Origin: Actinernus sp. WN-2022
Lineage: Eukaryota; Cnidaria; Anthozoa; Actiniaria; Actinernidae
Reading direction: 5' to 3'
Assembly (NCBI GenBank): GCA_030867875.1
Contig: JAOWCC010000751.1
Location: 1-64,000, forward strand
DNA: 64,000 nt
The notes under the pieces were generated by a model. It did no database searches. It was not told the origin of the DNA and saw only the letters and a program-made list of their open reading frames with translations. Of the stretch, positions 1 to 10,668 are shown piece by piece. Position 1 is the first letter of the stretch, and the number at the start of each line of letters is the position of its first letter. A program made the translations under genes and the position numbers.

Positions 1-817
1 GACACCAATCAACCTTTTCATAGTTAATATGGCGATATCAGACCTCCTTTATCCAGTAATTTATATTCCAAAACAACTTGTACAGCTAACAACGGAGCAC
101 GAATGGCTGTTTGGTTACACTGCTGGATCCGCAGTGTGCAAGCTATACCAGTTTCTTCTTAAACTAACTCTTGGTGTGTCCATTTTTAGTTTGGTTGCAA
201 TCTCGTTCGAACGATTCTTCGCAGTTCTTTTCCCTTTTAAGACAAAACTTAGAAGTGTTCGTTCACGTGTTTTTACCATTGTTTTCATATGGTTCGCAGC
301 CTTTCTAAGTTCTGTGCACAATTTTGGCACTTGGGAGATAACTACAAATCAGACATTCTTTGATTGTGTTCCCGTTGAACGCATTTCATATGAAGGCGTA
401 GCTGTTTTTGAGTTTTTGGCTCTTTTTCTAGTACCCGTTCTAGTCATGAGTGTCCTGTATTCTTTTCTCATTTTTCACCTACGCAAGAGAACGTTTCTCA
501 ACCGAGAAAACAGAGCAAGAAATGAGAAAGAGAGAAAAAACAATATCCGAATTGTTAAAATGGCTGTTACTGTAGTAAGCGTGTTTTCATTGTGTTTCAT
601 TTTCTATCATATTCAATGGCTTCTTCATCACTTTAGGTAACAAAAGCGATCATGTTGGTCGTATCCATTTTTCAGGTTCGCCATGTTTCTTGTTATTTCA
701 AACGGAGCCATCAACCCCATAATATATTTTATCTTCAGTCAGAACTATCGTCAGGGTCTGAAAAATATTTGGAAAAACGTCCGGTCCAATTCATCTAATG
801 AATTAGAACTCCACTGA
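1..817 (+). pseudogene. Rhodopsin-family (class A) GPCR, 5' partial, in-frame stop before TM7
   Basis: Reading frame is open from the left edge (frame of position 2), so TM1 and the true start lie outside the window. Visible in order: TM2 with the NxxxxNMAxSDLL motif (D2.50), the extracellular WxFG and conserved Cys, TM3 ending in ERF (a DRY variant), TM4 with its Trp, a loop-2 Cys, TM5 with Pro, and TM6 in which the usual CWxP is CFIF. TAA at 638-640 interrupts the frame; the same frame then continues through TM7 with NPIIY and a short tail to TGA at 815-817. A 39-nt GT..AG intron (638 region to 675) could be drawn around the stop, but removing it leaves only about 25 residues between positions 6.50 and 7.50, against about 35 in known receptors; unspliced gives 38. 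A nonsense mutation therefore fits better. Ligand class cannot be told. Confidence 0.8.
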
Positions 818-1256
818 GTGTTATCGTAGATATGAAAATTATTATACGAAAATACCGGCTAAGACGGGTGCAAATATGCGAGGGTATTGCACCACAGGCA
901 GCCCAAGCTAATGATTTTTAGAAGGATTGTATGGGAATTTTTAGAAAAATCTGAAACTGTATTTAAATGGCCAATAAAGTTATGAAATCTTACCTGTGTG
1001 TCGTAAAGTTGTTCCTCTTCATCACTGATGTGTTTATTTTTTATTTGAGTCACTTCTGGAGCCCCTTCCCCCCTACTAAAAGAAAGGGAAGAAACACGAA
1101 TCGCCATTTGTCATGTGGCGAGTCTTCGAGGCCTCGTAATTCTTCAAAAATCCAAACTTTCAGCATTTGACCTCCAGGAACCCCTTTCTCACATTCGATT
1201 CCTCTAGCACTCGACCCATTAATCGACCCATCGCTTATTTTCTCGCTATGCAAGTA
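818..1256. other. Intergenic, nothing recognised
   Basis: Non-repetitive sequence after the GPCR stop. The small reading frames on both strands here overlap each other and have no recognisable motif. No clear polyadenylation signal in the first 100 bases after the stop. Confidence 0.5.
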
Positions 1257-1866
1257 TAGTCAAATTCGACGGTTTCTGCAGCTAACCATGCATGTACCGA
1301 GCCGGGGTTCCACATCTAGCCTTCGTTAAACGGCTTTTCTTTGGGAACAGTGACGAACGAGTGCCGAAGGAATCCGACACCACGTCGACTGGTCGATTGG
1401 ATTAACAGATTAACTTCCGTTCCCCGAATCTCCGCGAAATAAACGGCGAGGTATCGGATTCTTTCGGCACTCGTTCGTCACTTTCCAAAACCGAAAGTAT
1501 GAAAAAGAGTTTCTCGTACAGTGGGGCTAAAATATGGAACTCGCTCCATAATGAAATTAGGGACTCCAACTCATTCCCTTCTTTCAAGACTAAAATTGCC
1601 GCTCAAAAATACCAGCTATAAAAATATTTAATCATTATTACGTAATATTCAAACATTTTATTTTTATCAGTATATTCATAATATATTTCTGTCACGCCCC
1701 TTGTGTAAATCAGCTGCTGTTGACAGGGCTAGCGTGCTTAAATAAAGTTATACTACTACTACTACTACTGCTCCCGAATAAAAGCCGTTTTAAAAACGAA
1801 GGCTACTTGATGGAACTCCGAGTCGGTACATGCTTGGTTAGCTGCAGAAACCGTCGAATTTGACTA
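1257..1866. mobile_element. Nested fold-back element with about 80-bp inverted ends
   Basis: The left arm (1257-1338) and right arm (1780-1866) are inverted copies, both containing the blocks TAGTCAAATTCGACGG and CAGCTAACCATGC (right arm diverged). Just inside the left arm lies a second inverted pair (1349-1382 against 1450-1484, core GACGAACGAGTGCCGAA). The space between holds a LINE 3' end, so the element was probably hit after insertion. No transposase. Target duplication not resolvable. Confidence 0.65.
1487..1770 (+). pseudogene. LINE 3'-end remnant (C-terminus plus tandem tail)
   Basis: A 44-codon frame (1487-1621) ends in the motif SFSYSGAKIWNSL followed by a Phe/Lys-rich stretch and stop. 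This is the extreme C-terminal signature of L2/CR1-like reverse-transcriptase proteins, and closely matches the end of the better preserved copy at 9660-10887 (SFSYSGAVLWNSL). The 3' UTR ends in AATAAAGTTAT and a (TAC)n run at 1750-1769, the short-tandem tail usual for this LINE group. It is a 5'-truncated dead copy inside the fold-back. Confidence 0.75.
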
Positions 1867-1943
1867 CTTACAAAGCGAAGAATTGAAATAATAATAATCG
1901 GGATTAATCAGTGACATATCCATGAGGTGGCTCTTCATCCACT

Positions 1944-2015
1944 CCTTATCCGAGAAGACGTGAAGGTCTAACCATTTGCAGCTCATGAACGAAATTGTTT
2001 CACAAAGGCAGCACC

Positions 2016-2056
<41 letters not shown>

Positions 2057-2154
2057 GGGGTTTGAACCGTCGACCGCCCCCACAACAGACCGGCGCTTAA
2101 CCACTGAGCTAACCGGGAGGGACTGGAGCTTAACCACTGAGCTAACCGGGAGGA
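1944..2154 (-). mobile_element. tRNA-derived SINE, family A, copy 1
   Basis: On the minus strand it starts with a tRNA-like head: A box GGTTAGCTCAGTGGTTAAG and B box GGTTCAAACCC-like (here GGTTTGAAC on the plus strand). The body matches copies at 15468-15917, 59808-60280 and 63567-63828 (block GAAGACGTGAAGGTCTAACC). The head is directly duplicated: the CTTAACCACTGAGCTAACCG block occurs at 2096-2116 and again at 2128-2149. It is a repeat, not a working tRNA gene: no complete cloverleaf can be drawn. Confidence 0.75.
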
Positions 2155-2501
2155 GGAAATAAGCGATGGGTAGATTAAATATGCGAGAAAGGGTTCCTGG
2201 AGGTAACTCAAGCATACTTTAGACTGCGAACAGTCCCTTTATATTTTTCTTGGTCTCTAGTCAGGCGGTGTCGGACACGACTCACGTGACTCAAGTCAGA
2301 GTGCTTCTAAAGTTGTGAAGCGTTTCCTGTTCAGAGAGGACGTTGTATGTGCTTTCTTTTATACCGTATCGGAATATTCTGAAAATATTATTCATATCCT
2401 TACTGAAACTGACAAGGAAAACATGTAAACAATGCTTGGATGACGTTTCAAGAGCAGATAAGACATTTTAAGTACCAACAATGTCTAATCACGCCTTTGT
2501 C
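2155..2501. other. Intergenic, nothing recognised
   Basis: Unique-looking sequence between the SINE and the TTAA element. No reading frame of note and no repeat seen. Confidence 0.4.
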
Positions 2502-2505
2502 TTAA

Positions 2506-4186
2506 GGGCCCATTGACATATTCCGTTGCTACGCAACACCGTTGCTATGCTCGCAGGAGCAGATGCGATTTTGACTTCCGGTTTATGCTAGCCTGAAAAA
2601 ACAGCCGACTCGGGGAATATGAGTCGGCTGTTTTCTCAAGTTAGTTTTATGCGTGTCCATCGGCCACCCGATAGTTTTAATACTTTAATACACATGTTAA
2701 TTTGTAAGTTTTATTCGTGGTTTACCTGAAAGGTTTTCATGAATGAATGAAGTATAAACTGGAAGTGTTCAAAAGTCGGAGCAAGCCGTACAGGTAGCGG
2801 GTGCTAGCGCTTTTGTTGCTGGAAAATGAAAAGCATGGTTTATCCTGTGAAAGACAATAATACTTGACAAGAAACTCAATCCGAAAGGCGCCTAACTGTA
2901 CTTCAACCTAGAGAAAGGGAAATAATTAATAATTTGTACCGAGCAAAAATGTAACGGCAAGCGTACGGCGCCGCCAACACAGTGATGAGTGAAACTAGTG
3001 TCAGTGAAAGCCGATGAATGGGAATGAAAACTTGTATTGGACTCTCAAATGTAGCCGAGCTCTTCCCGCTGTTCATAGATTGAAAGAACATCTAGTAAAT
3101 AGTATCTACAGTTGTCAAAGATATAGAAGCTGAAATCGCTGCTTCCAGCGAGAACATGGCCTCTAAAAACACGAAGAAAAGTACGGCCACTCAAGAAGTC
3201 GAGCATTTCGACCGGCACTCGGCAGGTTTTCAAACTCAAATCGTCCACAAACATGCACACTTTTGTCTCCAGATAATGCCTCCGGGATCCTGGTAAAGTT
3301 GTGATTGAACCTTAGTGCCACAAATTAAAATACAGGTCAGTTTTCATCCTTAAAAAAGTATTTTTGATGTCGGAAAACAAACTGTTGTGAACGCCATGAG
3401 ATTCAACTTCAAGTGAAAGTTGTCGAAACTCGGTCTAATTTTAGCTCGATTTCTATTGGCTCTTTGGTTTGCCGCGAAATGGGTTCCTGGCATATGTGCC
3501 ACACAGTCCAAAGCTCATTGCAGACAATCAAGCTTGGCTGAATACTCCAATCTGCAATGAGCTACCCCAAAACTGGCCATTGTCGGAGGAAATAGGAGAA
3601 AATGCACATCCTGTTCGACCAATTATTGTAGACTTTACTGTAACAACAGTTCTGCGACTATTTCACGTTTACAAAATAGGCACTTTTGCGCATGCGTTAA
3701 TTTATTAACTTCCGGTTTCTAAAAATCCTAAACATTTTGCGCGCTTTCACTAAACACCAAACTTTTTCCCGTTAAAATGTTGTTGACCACGTTCTCCACA
3801 AAATCGAGCATGGATTTTGGAAACCGACAATAAATGCCAAAGTTATGGCTTTTCATTCGCCAAAAATGCTTAAAATTGGACTGAAAAGTGTTGTAAAATC
3901 TTCATTTTTTGTCGTAATGGCAAACGCATGCTCCGATTTATGCGCCTTTATCAGTAGGTTCGGAAAATATTCATAAATTACAAGTAGATCAAAAATCCTT
4001 GGAGAGTTTAGAAATTTTCTGATTTTGAGACGTCATCATGACGTCACTTGATGACGTCATCAGACTACAAGACTTTACCCTAGGAGTCACCTTGACAATA
4101 ATCATTGTCCACTCTTTAATTTTCCGGGTTTTACGAGGCTTCAAACTTTCCATAGCAACGGCCGATTTAAATATGTCAATGGGCCC
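2506..4186. mobile_element. TTAA-flanked non-autonomous element, 1681 bp (piggyBac-like)
   Basis: Ends are inverted: GGGCCCATTGACATAT at 2506 and its complement ending at 4186, followed inside on both sides by a CGTTGCTATG block. TTAA stands directly outside each end (2502-2505 and 4187-4190), the insertion signature of piggyBac and relatives. Inside is a perfect hairpin at 2600-2631 (ACAGCCGACTC arms) and two blocks rich in GACGTCAT-type motifs near 4030-4070. The longest frame (3469-3708) has no transposase features, so the element must move in trans. It lacks any visible host gene. Confidence 0.75.
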
Positions 4187-4190
4187 TTAA

Positions 4191-4657
4191 GATCACTTGA
4201 AAACTGTGCTAAACTATGCTAATTTCTTCATTATAGTGCAGGTGTATGTAGGGTCGTTCTATGAATGATTTGGAGTCGAAAATGGTTAGAGTTTTTTTAA
4301 ATTTCAGGGTTAGGTTTTTAGAAGGTTTGTTTGAAAATTTCAGAAAATGAATTATTAAGGCCCTGACTGTAGCCTGTAGACGCGAGAGAAAATAACGCCT
4401 GCCGTCATCTTACGGAAATTTGAATTCTGCCCTTTTCCGCATGGATTAACATGATTATTAAACATGTCAATCAAACTTTGTGTGCTCGTAACTTTGTCGG
4501 TACCTAAGATATGTAGTCAAAACATTGCACAGTTCATTGTTATTACCTTTATTTCTCCTGTCCAAGTCTCTACAGTGTGGGATTTATGCACGACCACGGC
4601 CTCTATAAAGTCGCTCAGTCCCCGCTCAGTTTTTCCTTCATCAGTTCACTTACTCGA
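4191..4657. other. Intergenic, nothing recognised
   Basis: No convincing reading frame or repeat. Confidence 0.4.
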
Positions 4658-4757
4658 CCCTGGGAAACCAGGCGACTCTTACTAGCTTTAGGAAATTCCG
4701 TAATTTCCTGGGAAACCAGGCGACTCTTACTAGCTTTAGGAAACTCCGTAATTTCCT
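4658..4757 (+). repeat. Two-copy tandem repeat, about 48-bp unit
   Basis: The unit beginning CTGGGAAACCAGGCGACTCT and ending in GTAATTTC is present twice in a row with one or two differences. An overlapping small reading frame is produced by the duplication only. Confidence 0.8.
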
Positions 4758-5076
4758 TCAGTCCTACGTCTAGATCGTAGAGGGAGATGGCATTTAGTCC
4801 TGTTTAGTCCCAGTGTATTTAGTTTCGATTAACTTTGCAAATAGGACAATGCCGAAGCGCTAAGTCCTGTCTGACTCGACTTCCACGGCAAACAGTTGGA
4901 AAATAAGGCTTTTACCTGTTGGTAAAACCGCCAAAATATCTCGCCTAGTGTAGACTATATGTTTTTCGTGACAAGAGACCAAGAAAAATAAAGCAACTGT
5001 TTGCAGTCTAATTCAAGCATGTTAAGGCATGGTTTATTCAGCAATTCTGTTGAAATGTACAGTGAATTTGTACTCT

Positions 5077-5224
5077 TAGCCTGCTTGCAGGCTCTGGTTG
5101 ATTTAGGCGTCAGGTTAATTTGGGTTCCTGTGGTGGGAGAGAGGTTCCCCGGCCCTACTCTCTCTCCCACAGGAACCCCAAATCAACGAGATCCCCAAAT
5201 CAACCAGAGCTTGCAAGCAGGCTA
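5077..5224. mobile_element. Palindromic fold-back element, 148 bp
   Basis: Arms TAGCCTGCTTGCAGGCTCTG (5077) and the complement (AGCTTGCAAGCAGGCTA, ending 5224) continue inward through GGTTGATTT and GGGTTCCTGTGG, leaving a small loop around the GGCC at about 5151. The RNA or single strand would form one long hairpin, typical of a MITE. No coding capacity. Confidence 0.8.
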
Positions 5225-5401
5225 ATGTACTCTATGTAAAGTGTATGGCAAAATAGGCTCTCGTCTTGACACACTTATTCTATTTGATGTGTTGCATAGA
5301 ATATCGTTGCCTTTTCAGTCTGTCCAGAATGGCTTACTGTATTTTGCGAAACGAAACAAAACTGCATTATTTTGCGAAACTGTATTTTGAGAGAATAGCT
5401 A

Positions 5402-7939
5402 TTGCTACTGTTACTGCGTAGGGAATGTAGCAAGAAAATAAAATCTCTAGAAACGGAACTTTGTCATCACAAGGAACAATTACGTAAAGTTTGTACTCCT
5501 GAAACATTTACCTTTTTTATACATAAACTTGATTCCATGACTTTATCTCTCGAGTCTACCCTCTCCTATAGAAGAACTAATAAATATAATCATAATATCA
5601 TGACTAACACTTATACACGGCATAATCGTACTAACGTTACTCCTAGGAATAATTCACCAATACTTACTCCTGTTAATAACACGTACAAAAAACGCAATCG
5701 ACGTAAAAACAAAAAGATCAATATTAGACTAGATACCACTGCTGTCATTAATTTATGTAATACACCACTCTCTAATGAAGAAACTATTCTATCTCGTGGC
5801 TTAACCTTTTGCCCTACACCACAACGCATCAACTGGCCGGAAGTAGCAGCTGACTTTAACGACTTTGCTCGACGCATGCGACTCGCTGATTTTTTTCACG
5901 ACTACAGCTCTGATCCCACCCCCCATAACCCATTCCATAACAGAAGTTCATGGACTCCCCCTGTAGACAGGGAACCTGCCTTAAATGCTTTCTTAAACGC
6001 TATTCAACAGGATATAATTACTAGTAAACCTAATCACATCTCCGATAACTTATCCACACTCGAACGCCAAGCCATACGTCAACTTACTAATCGACAAGAC
6101 ATAGTAATCAAACCCGCTGACAAAGGCTCTGGTACTGTCGTGATGGACAAAACCTGGTACATCAACGAATGTAACCGACAACTTAGCGACACTAAATTCT
6201 ACAAACAACTCGACGCAGATATTACTAACGACATACAAAAACGCATTACTTTCTATGTCCATCGCATGTCTAATGAGAACTTAATCGACGCTAAAATTAA
6301 ACAGTACCTCATACATACTAATGCTAAACCTGGACGTTTCTACATTTTACCCAAAATACATAAAACTGGTAATCCTGGACGCCCCATAATTTCATCTAAC
6401 AGCCATCCCACTGAACGCATTTCTGAATTCGTCGATTTTTATCTCAAACCTCTTGTCTCTTCTCTCCCTTCGTACATTAAAGACACCACTGATTTTCTTA
6501 ATAAACTCCTTAACCTTGGTAAACTTCCTGATAATGCCATTCTTGTAACTTTAGATGTATCATCCTTGTATACTAACATTCCCCATAAAGATGGTATTGA
6601 TGCATGTCATCATTTCCTACAAACTCGTATTAACAAAGATATTCCTACTAATACACTTTGTGACTTAATACGCATGATCCTCTCTATGAATAATTTCTCT
6701 TTTAACAACACACATTACCTCCAGATTCATGGCACAGCCATGGGTACTAGAATGGCTCCTTCTTTTGCTAATTTATTCCTCGGTAAATTTGAAAATAACG
6801 CCCTTTCTCAGGCTCCTTACACACCACACACTTGGTTAAGATACATTGATGACATTTTCATGATCTGGACCGAGGGTCAAGATCATTTATACACTTTCAT
6901 TGATTTTCTTAATAATCTTCATCCAACTATCAAGTTCACCTCATCACATTCATTTACTCATGTACCATTTCTTGACGTAACCGTTTCCTTGCGTGACGGT
7001 TACATTGAAACTGATCTTTACACTAAACCCACTGATAAACACCAATATCTTCTTAACTCCTCTTGCCATCCCTTGCACACTAAACAAGCTATCCCTTTTA
7101 GTTTAGCTCTCCGTCTCCGCCGCATTTGCTCTAACAACAACGCTTTTAAACTCCGCACTAACGAATTGAAAACTTATCTCCTCCAACGAGGTTATAACCG
7201 CACATTTCTTAACAGACAAATTAAGCGCGCTGCTGACATTGCTCGTAACGACGCGTTACATACTAAACGTTCGCAAAACTCACAACGTATACCATTCATT
7301 ACCACTTATAACCCAGCACTTCCTAACATTTCTCGTATAATTCACAAACATCTTAATATACTACTTTCATCCGATCGTTGCAAAAACGTTTTTGTTAGCT
7401 TTCCTCTCGTTTCCCACCGACGTTGTCCTAACCTTCGTGACCTTCTAGTTAAATCACAATTACCCAATAACACTACTAATCATTCCACGCGCACACTCCC
7501 ACTTGGCTCATTCCGTTGCGGACAAAATTGTGCCACTTGCCCTTACATCGTCAACGGTCTTAAACAATACACTTTCCATTCCACAGGTGAAACCCGTTTA
7601 ATCCATTCGCATATCACTTGTAACTCTAAAAATTTAATATACATGGTACAATGTAATCTCTGTCACCTCCAATACATAGGTGAAACCAAACGACGCCTCA
7701 AAGACAGATTCAACGAACATAGACGATCAGTTGACAAACCTAACATTAAGTCTAAACCCTCCACTGTTGCAGAACATTTTCTTTCTAACCCTAACCATTC
7801 TAAAACTAACATGCAACTCATTCCCTTAGAACTCATGCATTCCTCACGAGACTCGATTCGTAAAGCCAGAGAATGCTACCTTATAGACAAGGCCAAAACA
7901 CTTGAACCTCATGGCATCAATAGACGTGATGAAACATAG
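5402..7939 (+). CDS. Penelope-like element protein: reverse transcriptase plus GIY-YIG endonuclease
   Basis: An uninterrupted 845-codon frame. N-terminal third is basic and Asn/Thr-rich; then a reverse transcriptase with the fingers motif KPADKGSGTVVMD (near residue 240), LDVSSLYTNIP (near 390), HGTAMGTRMAP (near 445) and the catalytic YIDD at residues 481-484, followed by the Penelope-type DLYTKPTDKHQYL segment. A Cys cluster (CGxxCxxC) precedes the C-terminal GIY-YIG nuclease: IYMV at 746-749, YIG at 758-760 and the downstream RLKDRFNEHR helix. Products of this class nick DNA and prime reverse transcription. The frame opens after TAG at 5396 with no ATG until 5537 (residue 46), so the start is uncertain: either M46 or an upstream part is lost. 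Codon use and lack of breaks suggest a young copy. Confidence 0.92.
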   Translation: MLLLLRRECSKKIKSLETELCHHKEQLRKVCTPETFTFFIHKLDSMTLSLESTLSYRRTNKYNHNIMTNTYTRHNRTNVTPRNNSPILTPVNNTYKKRNRRKNKKINIRLDTTAVINLCNTPLSNEETILSRGLTFCPTPQRINWPEVAADFNDFARRMRLADFFHDYSSDPTPHNPFHNRSSWTPPVDREPALNAFLNAIQQDIITSKPNHISDNLSTLERQAIRQLTNRQDIVIKPADKGSGTVVMDKTWYINECNRQLSDTKFYKQLDADITNDIQKRITFYVHRMSNENLIDAKIKQYLIHTNAKPGRFYILPKIHKTGNPGRPIISSNSHPTERISEFVDFYLKPLVSSLPSYIKDTTDFLNKLLNLGKLPDNAILVTLDVSSLYTNIPHKDGIDACHHFLQTRINKDIPTNTLCDLIRMILSMNNFSFNNTHYLQIHGTAMGTRMAPSFANLFLGKFENNALSQAPYTPHTWLRYIDDIFMIWTEGQDHLYTFIDFLNNLHPTIKFTSSHSFTHVPFLDVTVSLRDGYIETDLYTKPTDKHQYLLNSSCHPLHTKQAIPFSLALRLRRICSNNNAFKLRTNELKTYLLQRGYNRTFLNRQIKRAADIARNDALHTKRSQNSQRIPFITTYNPALPNISRIIHKHLNILLSSDRCKNVFVSFPLVSHRRCPNLRDLLVKSQLPNNTTNHSTRTLPLGSFRCGQNCATCPYIVNGLKQYTFHSTGETRLIHSHITCNSKNLIYMVQCNLCHLQYIGETKRRLKDRFNEHRRSVDKPNIKSKPSTVAEHFLSNPNHSKTNMQLIPLELMHSSRDSIRKARECYLIDKAKTLEPHGINRRDET

Positions 7940-8186
7940 CTCACTTTCACCTTATTTTCTATTCATCTATTCACATTGTATTAGTTTTTTGCATCCATTA
8001 GTTTATCGTAATTTGTTACCTTCCTTTATTTACCTTATCTACATCACTTTATTATTTCATCATTTTTTACCAGTATCCGTTCCATTGCGTCACTTCCTAT
8101 TTACATATTGTGAAATCCTATATATTGTGAAATCCTATATATTGTAACCCCCTATTTTAGAACTCTCTAGTTACAACATCTAGTAC

Positions 8187-8236
8187 CTGAAGAAGGCTAG
8201 TTTGGCTAGCCGAAATATAGTACGTTTAAAACTATA
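8187..8236 (+). ncRNA. Hammerhead-ribozyme-like motif at the 3' side of the Penelope-like element
   Basis: CTGAAGA (8187-8193) is followed by a 6-bp hairpin (GGCTAG 8195-8200, CTAGCC 8206-8211) and GAAA (8212-8215); then TATAGT (8216-8221) can pair with ACTATA (8231-8236). Core order CUGANGA, stem II, GAAA, stem III is that of a hammerhead, and Penelope-like elements are known to carry such ribozymes. Against it: an extra A before stem II, a C where U16.1 should close stem III, and no clear stem I. Probably a degenerate or non-canonical version. Confidence 0.35.
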
Positions 8237-8260
8237 CACGTTGTTTCAGCTTTGCTATAG

Positions 8261-8488
8261 TCCTTGGACTTCTCGCTTCTATTTATTATTATTTGGCTGT
8301 TTAGATCTTCATACATATCCAACGTTCAACAAGCAGGATATTCGTCCACGGTTTTTGCTTATTCGCGAGTCTATTGCTACATAGCTTTTTTACCTTCTGG
8401 GAATACTAAAAAGAATACAAAATTATATCGCTGTTGTCAAGATCGGAATTCATATCATAGGAAATTCGCTCTACTAAGCCGCTCAAAG
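8261..8488. other. Intergenic, nothing recognised
   Basis: AT-rich sequence; possibly the last bases of the Penelope-like element or its flank. Confidence 0.3.
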
Positions 8489-8645
8489 GTACTTAGTGCC
8501 CCGCTTAACGTCCAATGGACCCCCTCCCACCTTAACGTCCACATGTTTGCTCCAATCTCGTTCCCAGAACAGTTATGGTCTTAATTGCCCACACTAACGT
8601 CCGGCACGCCTCGACCCCCTCTCCCTCGTTAAGCGGGGCCCTAAG
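8489..8645. mobile_element. Short inverted-repeat element, about 155 bp
   Basis: Left end CTTAGTGCCCCGCTTAACG and right end complement CGTTAAGCGGGGCCCTAAG are inverted copies with two mismatches. The interior is C-rich on the plus strand with repeated AACGTCC motifs. No coding frame. Probably a MITE. Confidence 0.6.
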
Positions 8646-9659
8646 ACTATGTCGACGGTGCTTTCAGAGAAGATGTCGACGTTTTATAGTACCTTAGCTT
8701 CAGGGAATAAATGGATAAAGGGGCTTTGTAATATGTTGTGTTTACAAACTTCCCCGAAAGTTCCTTGTCCCGAATCTTTCTTTGGTGGTTCGAGCGTTTG
8801 ACGGCATCATTGCGCTCCGGATTCATTTTTTTTTTTGCACAATAAAAAAAACAACTGAAGTAGCGGCGGAGTAAAGCCAAAATGGCACCACTGAACTGTT
8901 GCCTCGCGGCAACACCATGGTTTTCCGGCCAAAATCGCTTCCCGGCCAAATTCGATTTACGTACATGTGTGACGTATGAAGTGAATGCTAATTTTGTCAA
9001 GGAAGCAAAATACGCTGATTCCTGCCGGCCGCGCATGAGGAGCCTTAGGTCTCTTTTTCGCCTAATACAGTTTCGTTTCGTTTCACAAATTCAATACCGT
9101 TTCTCTCAAACGTATTGACGGCCGGTGATAAAAGTGAATGCTTCCGCCGTTATTCACCCGCAAACGTCCGCATCACCACATTCTCTAGCGCGACATTATT
9201 TCTGCCACAAACATTTTATAGTCTGCCGTAGCCTGATCATGCTATGAACATTTTGAAGACTTTCATTAGATTGTGGCCTTACGACAGGAACGCGGCGTAT
9301 CCACGCCTTTTTTGTGAGGGGGGGTGTTGAGCAAGTCATAGAGGGGTGGGGTTACAAAAATAATTTTATTGAAATCTAGAGCCTCTGAAATGCTAACGCT
9401 ATTTCTAGTGATCTACAAGAGTCCTAGGGGGTTGGAACCCCTGAACCCACCCCCTGGATCCGCCTCTGCACGATGAACTGGAATGATTGCATATCGAACG
9501 GCATAACATGTATTTGAATTAGATAACGCGACTAGCTAAAGGCCGCTTTAAGTTGTGCATCAGAAATAGGGTACATATTATAAGGGTCAAGTCTGGATAA
9601 GCCTATAGATAGTCATATGTTTTGGTCATAGTTTTGTCAATAGACCAGTTCGCGGTTAA
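8646..9659. other. Intergenic, low-copy fragments only
   Basis: Overlapping frames on the two strands at about 8650-9115 have no known motif. The block at 9410-9475 (GGAACCCC...CCCCCTGGATCCGCC) resembles the end of a common invertebrate repeat, but I cannot define limits. Confidence 0.35.
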
Positions 9660-10637
9660 TTCCGACATTTTGAAATGGGTGAAAACATGGCGCTAAATAC
9701 CTGTGGCATTCCCCAGGGAACTATCCTAGGTCCTCTCCTCTTTATACTTTACATAAACGATTTGCCTAATTGTCTCTCTCATTCTCAACCTCGGATGTAC
9801 GCCGATGACACGCACTTAACTTTTGCCAGCAATGATATCAATCACATAGACCATGAGTTGAACCAAGATCTTGTGAGGGTTAGTGAATGGCTCGTTGCAA
9901 ATAAGCTCACCCTTAATAAGTCCAAGACTGAATACATGTTAATAGGGTCAAGGCAAAGGTTAAGTACGTTTGACAGAGCTCCCTCTCTTTTTATTGATGG
10001 TGCCTCTATTAATCGGGTTACATCCACAAAATGTCTTGGAGTGCATATTGACGAACACTTATCTTGGAATGTGCACATAGACAAACTGTCAAAGAAAATT
10101 GCCTCTGGCATTGGCGCCCTGAAACGCACGAGACCTTTTGTACCTATTGAAACACTTTTGTGTATCTATAATGCTTTAGTGCAGCCCCATTTCGACTACT
10201 GTAGCGTCGTTTGGGGAAATTGCAATAAAACTCTTGCCACTAAACTTCAAAAGTTACAAAATCGTGCTGTACGAATTTTGACTTTCTCCAATTACGACGC
10301 CAATGCTGATGATCTTTTCAAAAAACTTGGCTGGAGAAAACTAGACAATCACCGAAAATTTCTAACAACTACTATGGTCTATAAATCGCTAAATGGCCTA
10401 GCGCCTGAATATCTGTGTTCGAAGTTCGCTGACCGTAGTAGCGTTTCGAGCTATTCCCTAAGGGACACTGAGGGCAAACTAGCTATTCCTCTGCCCCGCA
10501 CCAATTTTCTAAAGAACAGCTTCAGTTATAGTGGTGCGGTGCTTTGGAATAGCTTACCTGTCGAGCTGCGGCAAGCAAACTCTCTCACTCGTTTTAAATC
10601 TCACTGCAGCGATTTCTTTAACAATTAATAAATTTCA

Positions 10638-10668
<31 letters not shown>

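Larger units (their letters stand above)
5399..8260 (+). mobile_element. Penelope-like retroelement (approximate limits)
   Basis: Defined by the reverse transcriptase/GIY-YIG frame at 5402-7939 and a 3' region of about 320 bp that ends near a hairpin motif at 8187-8236. A 20-bp unit (GTGAAATCCTATATATT) is duplicated at 8109-8144. I could not find a matching copy of the 3' region upstream of the frame, so the tandem or terminal-repeat arrangement seen in many elements of this class is not visible and the 5' end may be truncated. Confidence 0.75.

Noticed and set aside
638..676. 39-nt intron in the GPCR
   Set aside because: Borders fit GT..AG, but splicing leaves too few residues between TM6 and TM7 and the length is below usual animal introns.
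3469..3708. 79-codon frame in the TTAA element as a transposase remnant
   Set aside because: No acidic-triad or zinc motif; composition not distinct from the surrounding DNA.
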